Source of the DNA: Thermoplasmatota archaeon
GTDB taxonomy: Archaea > Thermoplasmatota > E2 > DHVEG-1
Reading direction: 5' to 3'
DNA: 37,143 nucleotides
NCBI GenBank assembly: GCA_016930995.1
Contig: JAFGFQ010000159.1
Span: 1-37,143, forward strand
In this document: positions 1 to 8,591 of the stretch, one piece after another
Layout of the letters: each line of letters starts with the position of its first letter
Position numbering within the stretch: the stretch's first letter is position 1
Notes under the pieces: model-generated
The model's input: only the letters and a program-made list of their open reading frames with translations
What the model was told of the DNA's origin: nothing
The model's database searches: none
Program-made: the position numbers and the translations under genes

Positions 1-51
1 CATCATGTTTAAGTAACAAAAGAGAATGTCTGAAAAAAAGAGGAAGATGTA

Positions 52-1437
52 ATGACAGAATCACTTAAGACATTTTTCAAACCAAAAAGCATCGCAGTCG
101 TTGGAGCCTCAAAAAACCCAACAAAAATCGGCCATGCATCACTGAAAAATATCCTCATCTCAGATTATCCCTGCACACTCTATCCTGTGAACCCAAAAGA
201 AGATCAAATCCTTGGTTTGAGATGCTATAAAAAATTAACAGACATCCCCGATACAATTGATCTGGCCATGATCGCGGTTCCCGAGCCACTTGTCATACAA
301 ATCATACAAGACTGCATCAAAAAGAAAATCAAATGGGTCATTATCATCTCATCTGGATTTTCTGAAATAGGCAATCATGACGCAGAGGAGACCATCAAAA
401 AAATGGTACAAGGAACCGGCGTGAGAATCCTTGGACCGAACACCATGGGCTACAAAAACGCATCAGACAACCTTGATGTCTCCTTTGTATTTGGGATGCC
501 CCGAAAAGGAAACCTCGCCTTAATCAGTCAAAGCGGTGCACTTGGAATGGGAATGATTTATCTTGCCAACAACGAGTTCGTCGGACTCTCAAAAATCATT
601 GGTGTGGGAAACAAACTTGACATTGATGACGACGACCTTGTTGACTATTTCAGCAACGATCCGGAGACAAAAGTAATTGGACTGTACATCGAAGGCATCC
701 GACATGGGAGGGACTTCATGAACAGCATCAAAGCCTGCAACAAACCTATCTTGGTCGTCAAAGCAGGAAGAAGCCCAGCGGGCGCACGAGCGACCGCGTC
801 ACACACCGGTTCGATGGCCGGAAGCGACGAAGTATATAGTGCCGCAATCAAACAAGCAGGGGGCATCCGCTGTCGGGATCTTGTTGAACTCTTCGACATG
901 GCACGTGCCCTCGCAGGTCAACCTGCAGCAAAAGGCAATCGTATCGGCATCATCACCAACGGAGGCGGCTTAGGGATCCTTCTTACCGATGCCTGCGAAG
1001 CAAACGGCTTGACCGTCCCAAAACTCTCCCCGAAAACCTTCAAAAAAATCGAGAAAATCATCCCGGGTCTTGTCAAACCGAACAACCCAATCGATCTTGT
1101 CGCAGATGCAGGGTTTTACCGGTACTGGGCATCCACCAGAGCGCTTCTCGAAGATGAAAACATCGATGGCATCATTGTTGCCTCAGTACACGCGGGGTAC
1201 GCACGACCCCGAGAATACACCGGCGCCATCCTTAAGATGATCCACCAGCAGAGACTCCACCATGAATACAAAAAACCAATACTCGGATGCTGGGTCGGTG
1301 GAAAGGAATTCGAAGACCTTGTCTTAGACCTAAAAGCAGTTGGAGTCCCCATCTATCCGTCCTCCTGGAGAGCAGCTCGGGCGATGTTATCTCTTACATT
1401 AGAAGGGGAACGACTGAAGCGGGAACAAAAACTCTAA
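52..1437 (+). CDS. acdA: Acetyl/acyl-CoA synthetase (ADP-forming), alpha subunit
   Basis: This 461-residue protein matches the alpha subunit of the ADP-forming acyl-CoA synthetases, which convert acyl-CoA, ADP and phosphate to the acid, CoA and ATP in archaeal fermentation. The N-terminal CoA-binding Rossmann domain begins at IAVVGASKNP (about residue 14). The succinyl-CoA-synthetase-like ligase domain follows. The phosphorylated histidine expected in the family lies at His251 in the SHTGSMAGSD motif. The length fits a separate alpha subunit rather than the about 700-residue alpha-beta fusion. The beta (ATP-grasp) subunit is not in the window; it could lie upstream of base 1 or elsewhere. A GAGGAAG stretch precedes the ATG. 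The stop overlaps the stop of the convergent downstream gene by 4 bases. The exact substrate (acetate, branched or aryl acids) cannot be read from sequence. Confidence 0.9.
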   Translation: MTESLKTFFKPKSIAVVGASKNPTKIGHASLKNILISDYPCTLYPVNPKEDQILGLRCYKKLTDIPDTIDLAMIAVPEPLVIQIIQDCIKKKIKWVIIISSGFSEIGNHDAEETIKKMVQGTGVRILGPNTMGYKNASDNLDVSFVFGMPRKGNLALISQSGALGMGMIYLANNEFVGLSKIIGVGNKLDIDDDDLVDYFSNDPETKVIGLYIEGIRHGRDFMNSIKACNKPILVVKAGRSPAGARATASHTGSMAGSDEVYSAAIKQAGGIRCRDLVELFDMARALAGQPAAKGNRIGIITNGGGLGILLTDACEANGLTVPKLSPKTFKKIEKIIPGLVKPNNPIDLVADAGFYRYWASTRALLEDENIDGIIVASVHAGYARPREYTGAILKMIHQQRLHHEYKKPILGCWVGGKEFEDLVLDLKAVGVPIYPSSWRAARAMLSLTLEGERLKREQKL

Positions 1438-1754
1438 TCGACCCAGTCGACCTCAAGAATTTTTTTCCAATCGGTTTTTTTATTTTTCCATTTTTCGATT
1501 GTATCCTTTGACAAGCAGTTTTGACACAAGCCAACCATCGTAAAATAACAGGAGCTGCAGACAGAATTCCCACATTTGATACAGATTGATTTTGCCGGAT
1601 GCACCCGACAGATATCGCATTTTCCCTTTGGTTTCTTATCCTTTAACCGCTCCTGAATCACTTTTGATATATCTGCTTGTTCTTCCGAGGACACCCAATG
1701 TTCTAAATCCTTATTCATCGTAATAGCAGATGCGTGTGACGATTTTTTCTTCAT
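1434..1754 (-). CDS. Small Cys-rich zinc-binding protein, function unknown
   Basis: About 106 residues. The N-terminal half is hydrophilic and the C-terminal half holds a cluster of CxxC pairs (CDIC, CIKCG, CSSC, CQNC), which suggests a treble-clef or B-box-like zinc fold with two zinc sites. The reading frame stays open further upstream into carS. The start chosen here is the ATG at 1754, because AAGGA lies about 7 bases upstream; an ATG at 1778 without a clear ribosome site is the alternative. The gene follows carS closely on the same strand, so it is probably co-transcribed. It could be a small nucleic-acid or protein-binding adaptor. No family was recognised. Confidence 0.65.
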   Translation of the reverse strand: MKKKSSHASAITMNKDLEHWVSSEEQADISKVIQERLKDKKPKGKCDICRVHPAKSICIKCGNSVCSSCYFTMVGLCQNCLSKDTIEKWKNKKTDWKKILEVDWVD

Positions 1755-1816
1755 CGCAGTTCCTTGGTGTTCATCCATACTAACGCCAGTACTGTAGAAC
1801 AAAAAAAGATATCCTC

Positions 1817-2422
1817 TTACACTCTTAAATTTTTTGTCTTCGAATGACGAAGTTTCCGAAAGAGAAGATTTGCCAAGACGTGAATAAACGGGGTCACAAT
1901 CAGAAGGACTACGATATGCCACAGGGTTAGGTTTTGAAAGAACCAGGGACGGTCGGTCACCTGTAATACGAAAAGAAATTCACTAATGATGAAATTGAAA
2001 AAGAGTGCCCCAACCAAAAAATCAAGTTGATCAAATGGGATCCAATCCTGACCACGGTCGACACCGACACGCCGCTTAAAATAACTTTCAATAACATCCC
2101 CAAGTAACGCACCAAAACACAAGGAAAAAAGAAGGGGAAACATCAAGGGGAAACCACCAAAGTTCGTAAGATTAAGAAAGCTGTATTCACTCGAGGAGAT
2201 ATAGGATGCGGCAACGACAAGACCAAAACCCGTAGTCATACCAAGAAATGTGCCTGCGAACAATCCCCGCCATGTTTTTCCATCGCCCAGAATACGCCGT
2301 CCATCCTTTCCTTTTTTACCAAAATCAATAGGGATCCCCCCGCCAACGATGACTGCACTTGCGTTTGCGACATAAATAGGGATGACTATCCAAAACGCCT
2401 GTACCAGAATCGTATAATCCAT
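1817..2422 (-). CDS. carS: CDP-archaeol synthase (CarS, DUF46)
   Basis: CarS transfers CMP from CTP to 2,3-bis-geranylgeranyl-glyceryl phosphate to make CDP-archaeol, the precursor of archaeal polar lipids, at the membrane. The 201-residue protein begins with a hydrophobic helix ending in YVANASAV, followed by the family motif LGDGKTWRG (about residues 45-53). Several membrane segments follow, and then the C-terminal signature KRRVGVDRGQ...PFDQLDF. The frame can be extended to a GTG at 2437, but the ATG at 2422 fits the usual start of the family. The gene lies about 50 bases behind an HTH gene on the same strand and ahead of a zinc-protein gene, so the three probably form one transcription unit. 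Confidence 0.92.
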   Translation of the reverse strand: MDYTILVQAFWIVIPIYVANASAVIVGGGIPIDFGKKGKDGRRILGDGKTWRGLFAGTFLGMTTGFGLVVAASYISSSEYSFLNLTNFGGFPLMFPLLFSLCFGALLGDVIESYFKRRVGVDRGQDWIPFDQLDFLVGALFFNFIISEFLFVLQVTDRPWFFQNLTLWHIVVLLIVTPFIHVLANLLFRKLRHSKTKNLRV

Positions 2423-2468
2423 TACGTGCGGAATCACTAGAGGCCTTAAAATGCTTGTGAAAAAATAA

Positions 2469-2990
2469 CTAATTACTCTCAGGCCCAGGTTGGGTGCGCG
2501 TGATTTTCAATCCCGTATATTGGAACTTGTTAGATCGTTTCACCAATGCTTTCAACGCAGTATTTGAAATACCGAATTTCTCCGAAACCTTGTTTGCGAA
2601 CGTTCCTGAATCACCTATGAAGTCGTAGATATCCTCTTCTAATTGTTTAAACTGATATTCATCAAGCGACGACACATTAAAAATTTCACTGATTTCATTG
2701 ACCGGACAAGAGATGTTGATGTTAAACAGCGAATAAAATGATCGATACATTTTCTGTGGTTTGCCATCAATGCCGTCTTCAGGAGTCGTCCATTTGGTCT
2801 CTGCAAGTTTCATTTTATCAAAGAATTCCAAGGCAGCCTGGCCATCCTGACCGAACTTGTCAAGAATAAGACTACATGGTATCCAATCCCTTGATATCTC
2901 CATGAATACTTCTTTTTTTGTTGGGGAATCAAATGCTCTGATAATCGAGACCAAATCGGTTGAATCATTGATGACTTTTGTTCGTATCAT
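2469..2990 (-). CDS. ArsR-like winged-helix regulator
   Basis: This 173-residue protein has an N-terminal winged-helix-like region (residues about 14-70: AFDSPTKKEVFMEIS, then a helix-rich segment and an acidic hairpin-like wing). The second half ends in another helix-turn-helix-like segment (NKVSEKFGISNTALKALVKR, about residues 131-150). This layout is common in archaeal ArsR-like regulators. It is the first gene of a minus-strand run with carS. TATA-like sequences lie upstream at about 3003-3010 and 3041-3050; the latter gives a leader of about 30 bases. Control of carS is possible from context but unproven. No metal-binding cysteine pair is seen. Confidence 0.65.
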   Translation of the reverse strand: MIRTKVINDSTDLVSIIRAFDSPTKKEVFMEISRDWIPCSLILDKFGQDGQAALEFFDKMKLAETKWTTPEDGIDGKPQKMYRSFYSLFNINISCPVNEISEIFNVSSLDEYQFKQLEEDIYDFIGDSGTFANKVSEKFGISNTALKALVKRSNKFQYTGLKITRTQPGPESN

Positions 2991-3245
2991 TTAACACGTA
3001 CCTTTTTATATGAACAAGATACCCAACAACAGCTTCTCTCATATTTATACTTTTTGTATTAAGACTAATTTATTAAAAAATAACAATTAAAATTTTTGAA
3101 GAGATGTTTTCTTTCACAAAACAGAAGATTTTCCAGAGGAAGCATAGGCTAAAATTCTCATAACAGCGAAAAAATGCGTTCATTTATCCATGTTATATCC
3201 TGGAGAAAATTTAAATTATAATGAAAAAGCGAAAACTACAAATAG

Positions 3246-3317
3246 TGGACTCGTCGGGATTTGAACCCGAGGCCTCCCCCATGCCAAGGGGGCGATCTTC
3301 CGCTGATCTACGAGCCC
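3246..3317 (-). tRNA. tRNA-Ala (GGC)
   Basis: The minus strand folds into a full cloverleaf. The 7-bp acceptor stem contains the G3:U70 wobble pair that marks alanine tRNAs. There is a 4-bp D stem and a 5-bp CCCCC/GGGGG anticodon stem enclosing the loop TTGGCAT with anticodon GGC. The variable loop has 5 bases, and the T arm TCGGG-TTCAAAT-CCCGA is standard. The discriminator is A73. CCA is not encoded and no intron is present. Confidence 0.97.
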
Positions 3318-3374
3318 AGAGGACATCCTAGAACAACCATGAGCAGATAAAATTTTTGGATAAAAAACTATTAG

Positions 3375-3382
3375 TAAATAAA
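3375..3382 (+). promoter_or_regulatory. TATA box of the METTL5-like gene (leaderless)
   Basis: TAAATAAA is centred about 25 bases before the ATG at 3403. Archaeal transcription starts about 26 bases downstream of the TATA centre, so the predicted transcript begins at or next to the start codon. No Shine-Dalgarno sequence is present, consistent with a leaderless mRNA. The divergent tRNA-Ala promoter shares this spacer. Confidence 0.55.
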
Positions 3383-3402
3383 CCACTCTTCCCCATGGTA
3401 CT

Positions 3403-4011
3403 ATGAAACAACGGCAACTAGAAATTATCCTTCAACAAATCCCCCGAACGACGAACCCAATCCCTCATCTTGAGCAATACTTGACCCCAGCAACAATCGC
3501 AGCAGATATCATTTTCACTGCTTATAACAGCGGGGATATCCATGAGAAAACAGTCGTTGATTTAGGATGCGGCACCGGTATATTCGCAGTAGGCGCATAT
3601 CTTATGGGAGCTCAAAAAGTAGAAGGGTACGACATAGACCCGGCCGTCATCTCCCTTGCAAAAGAATATAAAACCAAGAATAACTATCCTATTGAGTTCT
3701 ATATTCAGGATATTTCCCAGATAGAAACATCCTGTGACACGGTGCTGATGAACCCACCGTTTGGGGCGCAGAAAGCAAACCTTAAAGCAGACAGAAAATT
3801 TATAGAAAAAGGATTTGAAATCGCATCGGTGATTTATTCGCTTCATCTAAAAAAAACCGTTCCCTTTATCGAAAAAATGATTACTTCATTAAAAGGAGAA
3901 ATCGCCTTCCAAAAAGACTATGAATTTCCGATTAAATGGCAATTTGACTTCCATTATAAAGAAGTAGTGTCGTACGACGTCGCCCTCCTTCGGATTATCA
4001 CCCATAGATAA
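3403..4011 (+). CDS. METTL5-like N6-adenine RNA methyltransferase
   Basis: This 202-residue class I SAM-dependent methyltransferase has motif I DLGCGTG at residues 53-59, the acidic SAM-ribose region GYDID at about 75-79, and the catalytic motif IV NPPFG at 117-121, which is typical of N6-adenine methyltransferases. Size and motifs resemble the archaeal relatives of eukaryotic METTL5, which modifies an adenine in the decoding region of small-subunit rRNA; that target is transferred from the family. The gene starts just after a TATA box, so a leaderless transcript is likely. The downstream NYN-domain gene starts 85 bases later on the same strand. A related protein or DNA methyltransferase cannot be excluded. 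Confidence 0.8.
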   Translation: MKQRQLEIILQQIPRTTNPIPHLEQYLTPATIAADIIFTAYNSGDIHEKTVVDLGCGTGIFAVGAYLMGAQKVEGYDIDPAVISLAKEYKTKNNYPIEFYIQDISQIETSCDTVLMNPPFGAQKANLKADRKFIEKGFEIASVIYSLHLKKTVPFIEKMITSLKGEIAFQKDYEFPIKWQFDFHYKEVVSYDVALLRIITHR

Positions 4012-4095
4012 CCGAGTTTTATGACGAGGGCAAAGACCACAATAATAATAAAAGAAAAGAGAGTTCACCTCAAAGAAAGAATAGCGTGAAGAGAC

Positions 4096-4611
4096 ATGTC
4101 TCAAGGAAGAAATAAAGATCAACGAATCGGTGTATTTGTCGATGTTCAAAACATGTATTACTCTGCAAAAAACCTCTACAACAAAAAAGTAAATTTTAAA
4201 ATACTTTTAAAAGAAGCAATTGCTGATCGTCAACTCGTACGAGCAATTGCCTATGTCATAAAAGCAGATGTCAAAGACGAACAGACATTCTATAGCGTCC
4301 TGGAGGAAATCGGATTTGAAGTCCGATCCAAAGACCTACAAATTTTCTACGGAGGTGCTAAGAAAGGCGACTGGGATGTCGGGATCGCCATGGATGTCAT
4401 GCGTTTAGCCCCAAAGCTTGACACAGTTGTACTCATCAGCGGTGACGGTGATTTCTCCGACCTTCTCGACCACGCGAAAAGTCTTGGATGCAGGACCGAA
4501 GTCATGGCATTTGGAAGGACGACGTCTCATAAACTCCTTGATGTTGCAGACTTGTTTATCGATCTAGATAAGAATACAAAATATCTACTCACACAGAAAC
4601 ATAAAAACTAG
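4096..4611 (+). CDS. NYN-domain (DUF88/LabA-like) protein, probable RNase
   Basis: This 171-residue protein is made almost entirely of one NYN (PIN-like) domain. The conserved acidic residues of the fold are visible: GVFVDVQN (Asp16, Asn19), the DWDVGIAMD segment (Asp94, Asp100) and SGDGDF (Asp117, Asp119). They would bind a divalent metal for RNA cleavage. Proteins of this size are widespread in archaea, and their substrate is unknown. The start ATG at 4096 follows a GTGAAGAG stretch that could act as ribosome site. It lies between an rRNA-methyltransferase-like gene and the L15-SecY cluster, so an RNA-related role is plausible. Confidence 0.82.
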   Translation: MSQGRNKDQRIGVFVDVQNMYYSAKNLYNKKVNFKILLKEAIADRQLVRAIAYVIKADVKDEQTFYSVLEEIGFEVRSKDLQIFYGGAKKGDWDVGIAMDVMRLAPKLDTVVLISGDGDFSDLLDHAKSLGCRTEVMAFGRTTSHKLLDVADLFIDLDKNTKYLLTQKHKN

Positions 4612-4796
4612 AATGTTTTAAAAACTCTTCAGCTATTGCCCTTTAGCACAAAGCAGACCACACGACAAAGTAGAAAGGAGAACCATACAGGAATCTAAAC
4701 TGGTAAATCAACACGAAAACTGGAAAAAATAATGTCTGATGTATCTCTCATACTGCATCCGAAAAGATAATAATATAGTACTTTATGTGCTTTCGA

Positions 4797-4806
4797 CTTT
4801 AAAATT
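4797..4806 (+). promoter_or_regulatory. TATA box upstream of rpl15
   Basis: CTTTAAAATT predicts a transcript start near 4828, a few bases before the GTG start of L15 at 4835. A second AT-rich element at about 4770-4780 could also act. If correct, the L15-SecY-Adk block has its own promoter instead of being read from an upstream ribosomal-protein operon. Confidence 0.45.
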
Positions 4807-4834
4807 ACAAAGAAGAAAATGGAACGTGATTGAC

Positions 4835-5230
4835 GTGGCACGAACAAAGACAAAGAAATTCAGAGGATCCATGACGCATGGGAAAGGAAAGAAAGGCGGC
4901 CGAGGTTCCGGGTTACGTGGTGGGAGAGGAAACGCTGGGCTCCATAAACATAAGTTTGGATATATGTTGAAATACATGCCTGATCATTTCGGTGTACATG
5001 GGTTCAAACGAGACCCTAGCCTTCTCAAAGAAGATCGCGTTATAAACGTTGGTCAGTTAGATGAAAAGTTCCATGGGAAGAAGGAAATCGACCTTTCAAA
5101 AGAAGGATTTGACAAGCTTCTTGGCGCAGGAATCGTTGAACACGGATATAAAATAACAGTGAAATCCGCCTCCCAGAAGGCAATCGATAAGATTGCACAA
5201 CACGGCGGAGAAGTAAAAATAGAAGAATAA
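4835..5230 (+). CDS. rpl15: 50S ribosomal protein L15 (uL15)
   Basis: This 131-residue protein shows the archaeal L15 pattern: a basic N-terminus VARTKTKKFRGS, a Gly-Arg-rich tail GKGKKGGRGSGLRGGRG that enters the ribosome interior, and a globular C-terminal half containing INVGQLDEKF and the final helix-turn of the family. The ATG of the long open frame at 4739 is too far upstream. The GTG at 4835 fits the family start and has GTGAT about 7 bases before it. SecY follows within 10 bases, the classic spc-operon order, but L30 is not directly upstream. Confidence 0.93.
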   Translation: MARTKTKKFRGSMTHGKGKKGGRGSGLRGGRGNAGLHKHKFGYMLKYMPDHFGVHGFKRDPSLLKEDRVINVGQLDEKFHGKKEIDLSKEGFDKLLGAGIVEHGYKITVKSASQKAIDKIAQHGGEVKIEE

Positions 5231-5240
5231 GGGTTTTGTT

Positions 5241-6788
5241 ATGGCGGAAGAGAAGAAGAGCCGTTTATATGCCTTAAAACCGATTATTGAACGCTGGCCA
5301 GCAGTACAAAAGCCAGAGGTCCATGTTAATTTCCGATCGAAAATATTCTGGACTATACTCTGTCTGATTCTTTATTTTATCCTCACCAACATCATGATCT
5401 ATGGTGTCAGCGGACAAATACTAGACATGTTTGCCAGTTATCGAGCCATTATGGCCGGTGCATCTGGTTCAATCATGCATCTTGGTATCGGACCGATTGT
5501 CACCGCGTCGATTATTCTTCAACTGTTCGTCGGTGCCAAAATCATTAAACTTGATTTAACAAAAAAAGAAGATAAAGCAATCTACCAAGGGACGCAGAAA
5601 GTCCTTGTCATCGCGATGATCTTCATCGAGGCGATCCCCCAGGTATACGGATATCTTAGTCCGAGTGACGGATTAGTCGGACTTGTAGGTGGTAAACTTA
5701 CGGCCGACCTGATAATTATCTTACAGTTGTTCATGGGTGCCTACCTTGTTTTCCTCATGGATGAGCTCATCTCAAAATGGGGGATTGGCTCGGGGATTTC
5801 CCTGTTCATCGCAGCGGGTGTCTCACAATCGATTTTCACCGGACTCTTCAACTGGTTACCTGGACAGTCCGCACAACCACTCAGTATCTCCAATCCTCCT
5901 GCCGGTACTATCCCGGGGACTTATTATCTTGCATCACAGATGAGCCTTGGTGAGATGGTGGACGGGGGGTTCCAAATGCTGTTCATCGGTCACGGAGGAT
6001 TTCAGAATGCAATTGTTCCCCTTATCGGAACTATCGTTGTCTTCCTTATCGTCACATTCACAGAATCATCACGGATAGAGTTACCCCTCGCCCATGCGAA
6101 GGTCCGAGGAGCGCGAGGTCGGTATCCGATTCGACTCATCTACGCGTCGAATATCCCGGTCATTTTGATGTCTGCGCTTCTTGCAAACATTAACATGTTT
6201 GCGTTGTTGTTCTACACGCATCCGGGACTGAAGGGACTGCCAGGGATTGGTGGACAATGGTGGATTGGTGCGTATGATACGACTGGTGGTTCTACCATGC
6301 CCTACGCCGGAGGAGCGTGGTACCTTTCAAACCTCAATGGCGTGAACAGCTGGCTCATCCCGATGCTAAGCGGTGGGTATGGTGGTCATGCACCGTGGCA
6401 ATTCGCAATTAAAACCCTCATTTATCTATCGATTATGATCTTTGGATCCATTTTATTCGCAAAATTCTGGATTGAGACAACAGATATGGGTCCGACGGCT
6501 GTCGCCAGGCAAATCCAACAATCAGGTATGGTCATGCCTGGGTTCCGACGAGACCCACGTGTGTTAGGACGAGTACTTGAGCGATACATCCCAGTTGTAA
6601 CAGTAATTGGTGGTGCAGCAGTCGGTGCGCTTGCAGCAGGAGCAGATGCTATAGGGACCGTCGGAAACGCAAGTGGAACAGGGGTGCTGCTCACCGTAGG
6701 TATCATGATTCAGTTATACGAGCAGATTGCAAAAGAACAAGCCATGGAGATGCATCCGATTCTAAGAGGATTCTTCGGAGCAGAATAG
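5241..6788 (+). CDS. secY: Preprotein translocase subunit SecY
   Basis: SecY (515 residues) is the central channel of the Sec translocon in the cytoplasmic membrane. The sequence has the expected ten membrane segments. Family stretches include the N-terminal amphipathic helix before the first segment and the plug-helix region. The long cytoplasmic loops carry basic residues (LPLAHAKVRGARGRYPIRLIY at about 278-298, and GFRRDPRVLGRVLERYIP at about 434-451), which contact the ribosome. Its length exceeds many archaeal SecY proteins because of an extended external loop rich in Gly and Trp at about residues 325-380. It is co-transcribed with L15 and adkA. Confidence 0.96.
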   Translation: MAEEKKSRLYALKPIIERWPAVQKPEVHVNFRSKIFWTILCLILYFILTNIMIYGVSGQILDMFASYRAIMAGASGSIMHLGIGPIVTASIILQLFVGAKIIKLDLTKKEDKAIYQGTQKVLVIAMIFIEAIPQVYGYLSPSDGLVGLVGGKLTADLIIILQLFMGAYLVFLMDELISKWGIGSGISLFIAAGVSQSIFTGLFNWLPGQSAQPLSISNPPAGTIPGTYYLASQMSLGEMVDGGFQMLFIGHGGFQNAIVPLIGTIVVFLIVTFTESSRIELPLAHAKVRGARGRYPIRLIYASNIPVILMSALLANINMFALLFYTHPGLKGLPGIGGQWWIGAYDTTGGSTMPYAGGAWYLSNLNGVNSWLIPMLSGGYGGHAPWQFAIKTLIYLSIMIFGSILFAKFWIETTDMGPTAVARQIQQSGMVMPGFRRDPRVLGRVLERYIPVVTVIGGAAVGALAAGADAIGTVGNASGTGVLLTVGIMIQLYEQIAKEQAMEMHPILRGFFGAE

Positions 6789-6799
6789 TGAGGAAAACT

Positions 6800-7348
6800 A
6801 TGGGAGTCATTGTCGTGACCGGGATACCCGGGGTGGGGAAAACAACAGTGATGCAGAAGGCAGCAGAAGGTCTGGACATTTCGTTTGTCACCTTCGGATC
6901 TGTAATGATCGATATCGCGAAAGACCTAAAAATGGTTAAAGACCGCGATGAGATGAGGAAACTTAGTCTGGAACAGCAAAAACAGCTCCAGATTAAAACT
7001 GCCGAGAAAGTCGGTCAGATGAAGAACGTTATTGTTGATACCCATTGCACGGTCAAGACGCCAAAAGGGTACATGCCCGGTCTACCAGAATGGGTGTTAA
7101 AGAAATTAAATCCGACTGCGATTATCATCGTCGAGGCAGACCCACAAGAAATCTACAACCGACGAGCCAAAGATACGACACGAAACCGAGATCCTGATTC
7201 TATTGAGAAAATTGCAGAGCATCAGATGATGAACCGTGCAGCGGCGATGTCCTATGCAACGCTGACTGGTGCGACCGTAAAAATCGTATTTAACCATGAC
7301 GACGCACTGGATGCAGCTGTGAAAGAAGCGGAGCCTGTGATCCGATGA
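6800..7348 (+). CDS. adkA: Archaeal adenylate kinase
   Basis: AdkA interconverts ATP, AMP and ADP. The protein (182 residues from the ATG at 6800) belongs to the archaeal-specific AdkA type, with P-loop GIPGVGKT at residues 8-15 and the AMP-site region VIVDTHCTVKTPKGYMPGLP. The frame is open from a GTG overlapping the secY stop (6788), but GAGG six bases upstream of the ATG at 6800 favours the latter. The gene ends in an ATGA overlap with the DUF106 gene, so the two are translationally coupled. Confidence 0.93.
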   Translation: MGVIVVTGIPGVGKTTVMQKAAEGLDISFVTFGSVMIDIAKDLKMVKDRDEMRKLSLEQQKQLQIKTAEKVGQMKNVIVDTHCTVKTPKGYMPGLPEWVLKKLNPTAIIIVEADPQEIYNRRAKDTTRNRDPDSIEKIAEHQMMNRAAAMSYATLTGATVKIVFNHDDALDAAVKEAEPVIR

Positions 7349-8016
7349 GAAGAAAACTAGATGATCTTGCCCAGACCGGCCAGATGCTCCTGTTAATGCT
7401 TCTTCTCTTTGTGATGATCTTCATCTTTAGTGATGTCAATATCAGGAATACAATCGCTTTTTCTTTTAATAGCGTGTTTGCTCCCCTTATCGGATTTGGA
7501 GGGGCAAACCCGTTGGTTACGATAGTGCTTGCAGGCACCTTCGTCGTGTTCCTCTCATCGTTCTTCACGCATTTGTTCACCAACTGGAAAGCGATGGGGC
7601 AAGCACAGGAAGCAAGTAAGGCGTTTAACAAGGAAATCACCAAAGCAAGGAAAGAAGGCAACACCAATCGCATGCAAAAACTTATGAAGATGCAACCGCA
7701 GATCATGCGGATGACGACACAATCCTCAGGCGGGATGATGAAGTCGATGTTTTTCTTATTTATCTTCATCGCACCAATCTTTATCTGGCTGACCTACTTT
7801 TTAGGAAATATTGTCTATTATTCCTATTTCACGGTCCCCTGGGGCTCTGGCGTCTCTTTATTTGGCAAGGATGCGTTTATCATGTCAAACTGGTTTTTCC
7901 TCTACATGCTGTTTTCGTTCCTAGCGGGTCAGCTGATACGACAGGGGTTAAAATGGATCAGCTGGACAAACTGGTGGCAGAATATGCGGAAAACCATCAG
8001 ACCAGCAGCAAAATAG
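7345..8016 (+). CDS. DUF106 membrane protein, EMC3/Oxa1-YidC-like insertase
   Basis: This 223-residue protein has about four hydrophobic segments (residues about 12-32, 50-70, 130-160 and 175-195) separated by a long basic coiled stretch (KAFNKEITKARKEGNTNRMQ, about 92-111) rich in Met (MQKLMKMQPQIMRM). This is the layout of archaeal DUF106 proteins, members of the Oxa1/YidC superfamily related to EMC3, GET1 and TMCO1, which insert membrane proteins. It overlaps adkA by four bases (ATGA) and sits between SecY and Cmk as in many archaea, supporting a role next to the translocon. Insertase activity is inferred from the family. Confidence 0.88.
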   Translation: MRRKLDDLAQTGQMLLLMLLLFVMIFIFSDVNIRNTIAFSFNSVFAPLIGFGGANPLVTIVLAGTFVVFLSSFFTHLFTNWKAMGQAQEASKAFNKEITKARKEGNTNRMQKLMKMQPQIMRMTTQSSGGMMKSMFFLFIFIAPIFIWLTYFLGNIVYYSYFTVPWGSGVSLFGKDAFIMSNWFFLYMLFSFLAGQLIRQGLKWISWTNWWQNMRKTIRPAAK

Positions 8017-8025
8017 GGTAACGAT

Positions 8026-8553
8026 ATGACGACGATCACGATCAGTGGTCTTCCAGGAACCGGGAAAACAACGGTGGCGAAACTTTTAGAGAAACACCTT
8101 GGGTTACGGTACGTGTACTCAGGGGAGATCTTTCGTCAACTCGCAGAGAAGCATCATATGTCGTTGGAGGAATTTGGTCACTACTGTGAATCGCACCGTG
8201 AAATTGACGAGGAACTCGATCGATATCAACTCGATGTGTTAAAACAAGGGAACGTCATCGTGGAGGGGCGAATCTCCGGGTGGCTTGCCTATCAGAACAA
8301 GATCCCTGCAGTGAAAATCTTACTCCAAGCAGATATCGCTGTTCGTGCAGGTCGTATCGTGAAACGAGAGCAAGGTGATATCGAAAAACGGAAAAAAGAG
8401 ATTCTGAAACGGGAGAAAAGTGAGGCGACACGCTATAAGAACTACTATGGAATCGATGTTTCCGATACCTCAATCTACGACGTCATTATTGATGCAGGAA
8501 ATAAAACCCCTGAGGAAATCATGACCATCATTGTAAAACATCTTGAGAGATAA
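8026..8553 (+). CDS. cmk: Cytidylate kinase (archaeal type)
   Basis: Cmk phosphorylates CMP and dCMP with ATP. The 175-residue protein begins with the P-loop GLPGTGKT (residues 8-15), followed by the CMP-binding region YSGEIFRQLAEKHHMSLEEF and VIVEGRISGW. A lid with basic residues follows (REQGDIEKRKKEILKREKSE). This short form is typical of archaea. It sits 9 bases after the DUF106 gene and completes the SecY-AdkA-DUF106-Cmk run found in many archaeal genomes. L34e and L14e, which often come before Cbf5, are not here. Confidence 0.92.
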   Translation: MTTITISGLPGTGKTTVAKLLEKHLGLRYVYSGEIFRQLAEKHHMSLEEFGHYCESHREIDEELDRYQLDVLKQGNVIVEGRISGWLAYQNKIPAVKILLQADIAVRAGRIVKREQGDIEKRKKEILKREKSEATRYKNYYGIDVSDTSIYDVIIDAGNKTPEEIMTIIVKHLER

Positions 8554-8560
8554 ACGACTT

Positions 8561-8568
8561 TTTATATT
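8561..8568 (+). promoter_or_regulatory. TATA box of cbf5 (leaderless)
   Basis: TTTATATT is centred about 27 bases before the cbf5 ATG at 8592. The predicted transcript start falls at the start codon, so cbf5 would have its own leaderless promoter although it lies just 38 bases behind cmk. Confidence 0.5.
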
Positions 8569-8591
8569 CTTCTGGTATTCTGTGAAGTGTC

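Noticed and set aside
1..51. End of an upstream beta-subunit gene
   Set aside because: Stops occur at bases 10-12 and 14-16 in two frames, but too few codons are visible to recognise any protein.
1755..1922. N-terminal extension of the zinc protein into carS
   Set aside because: It overlaps the carS coding end in another frame, has unstructured composition, and better starts exist at 1754 and 1778.
4685..4732. A 15-codon frame from ATA preceded by AAAGGAG
   Set aside because: It looks like the AUA case of arlC but there is no gene in that frame and no conserved pattern, so it is probably chance.
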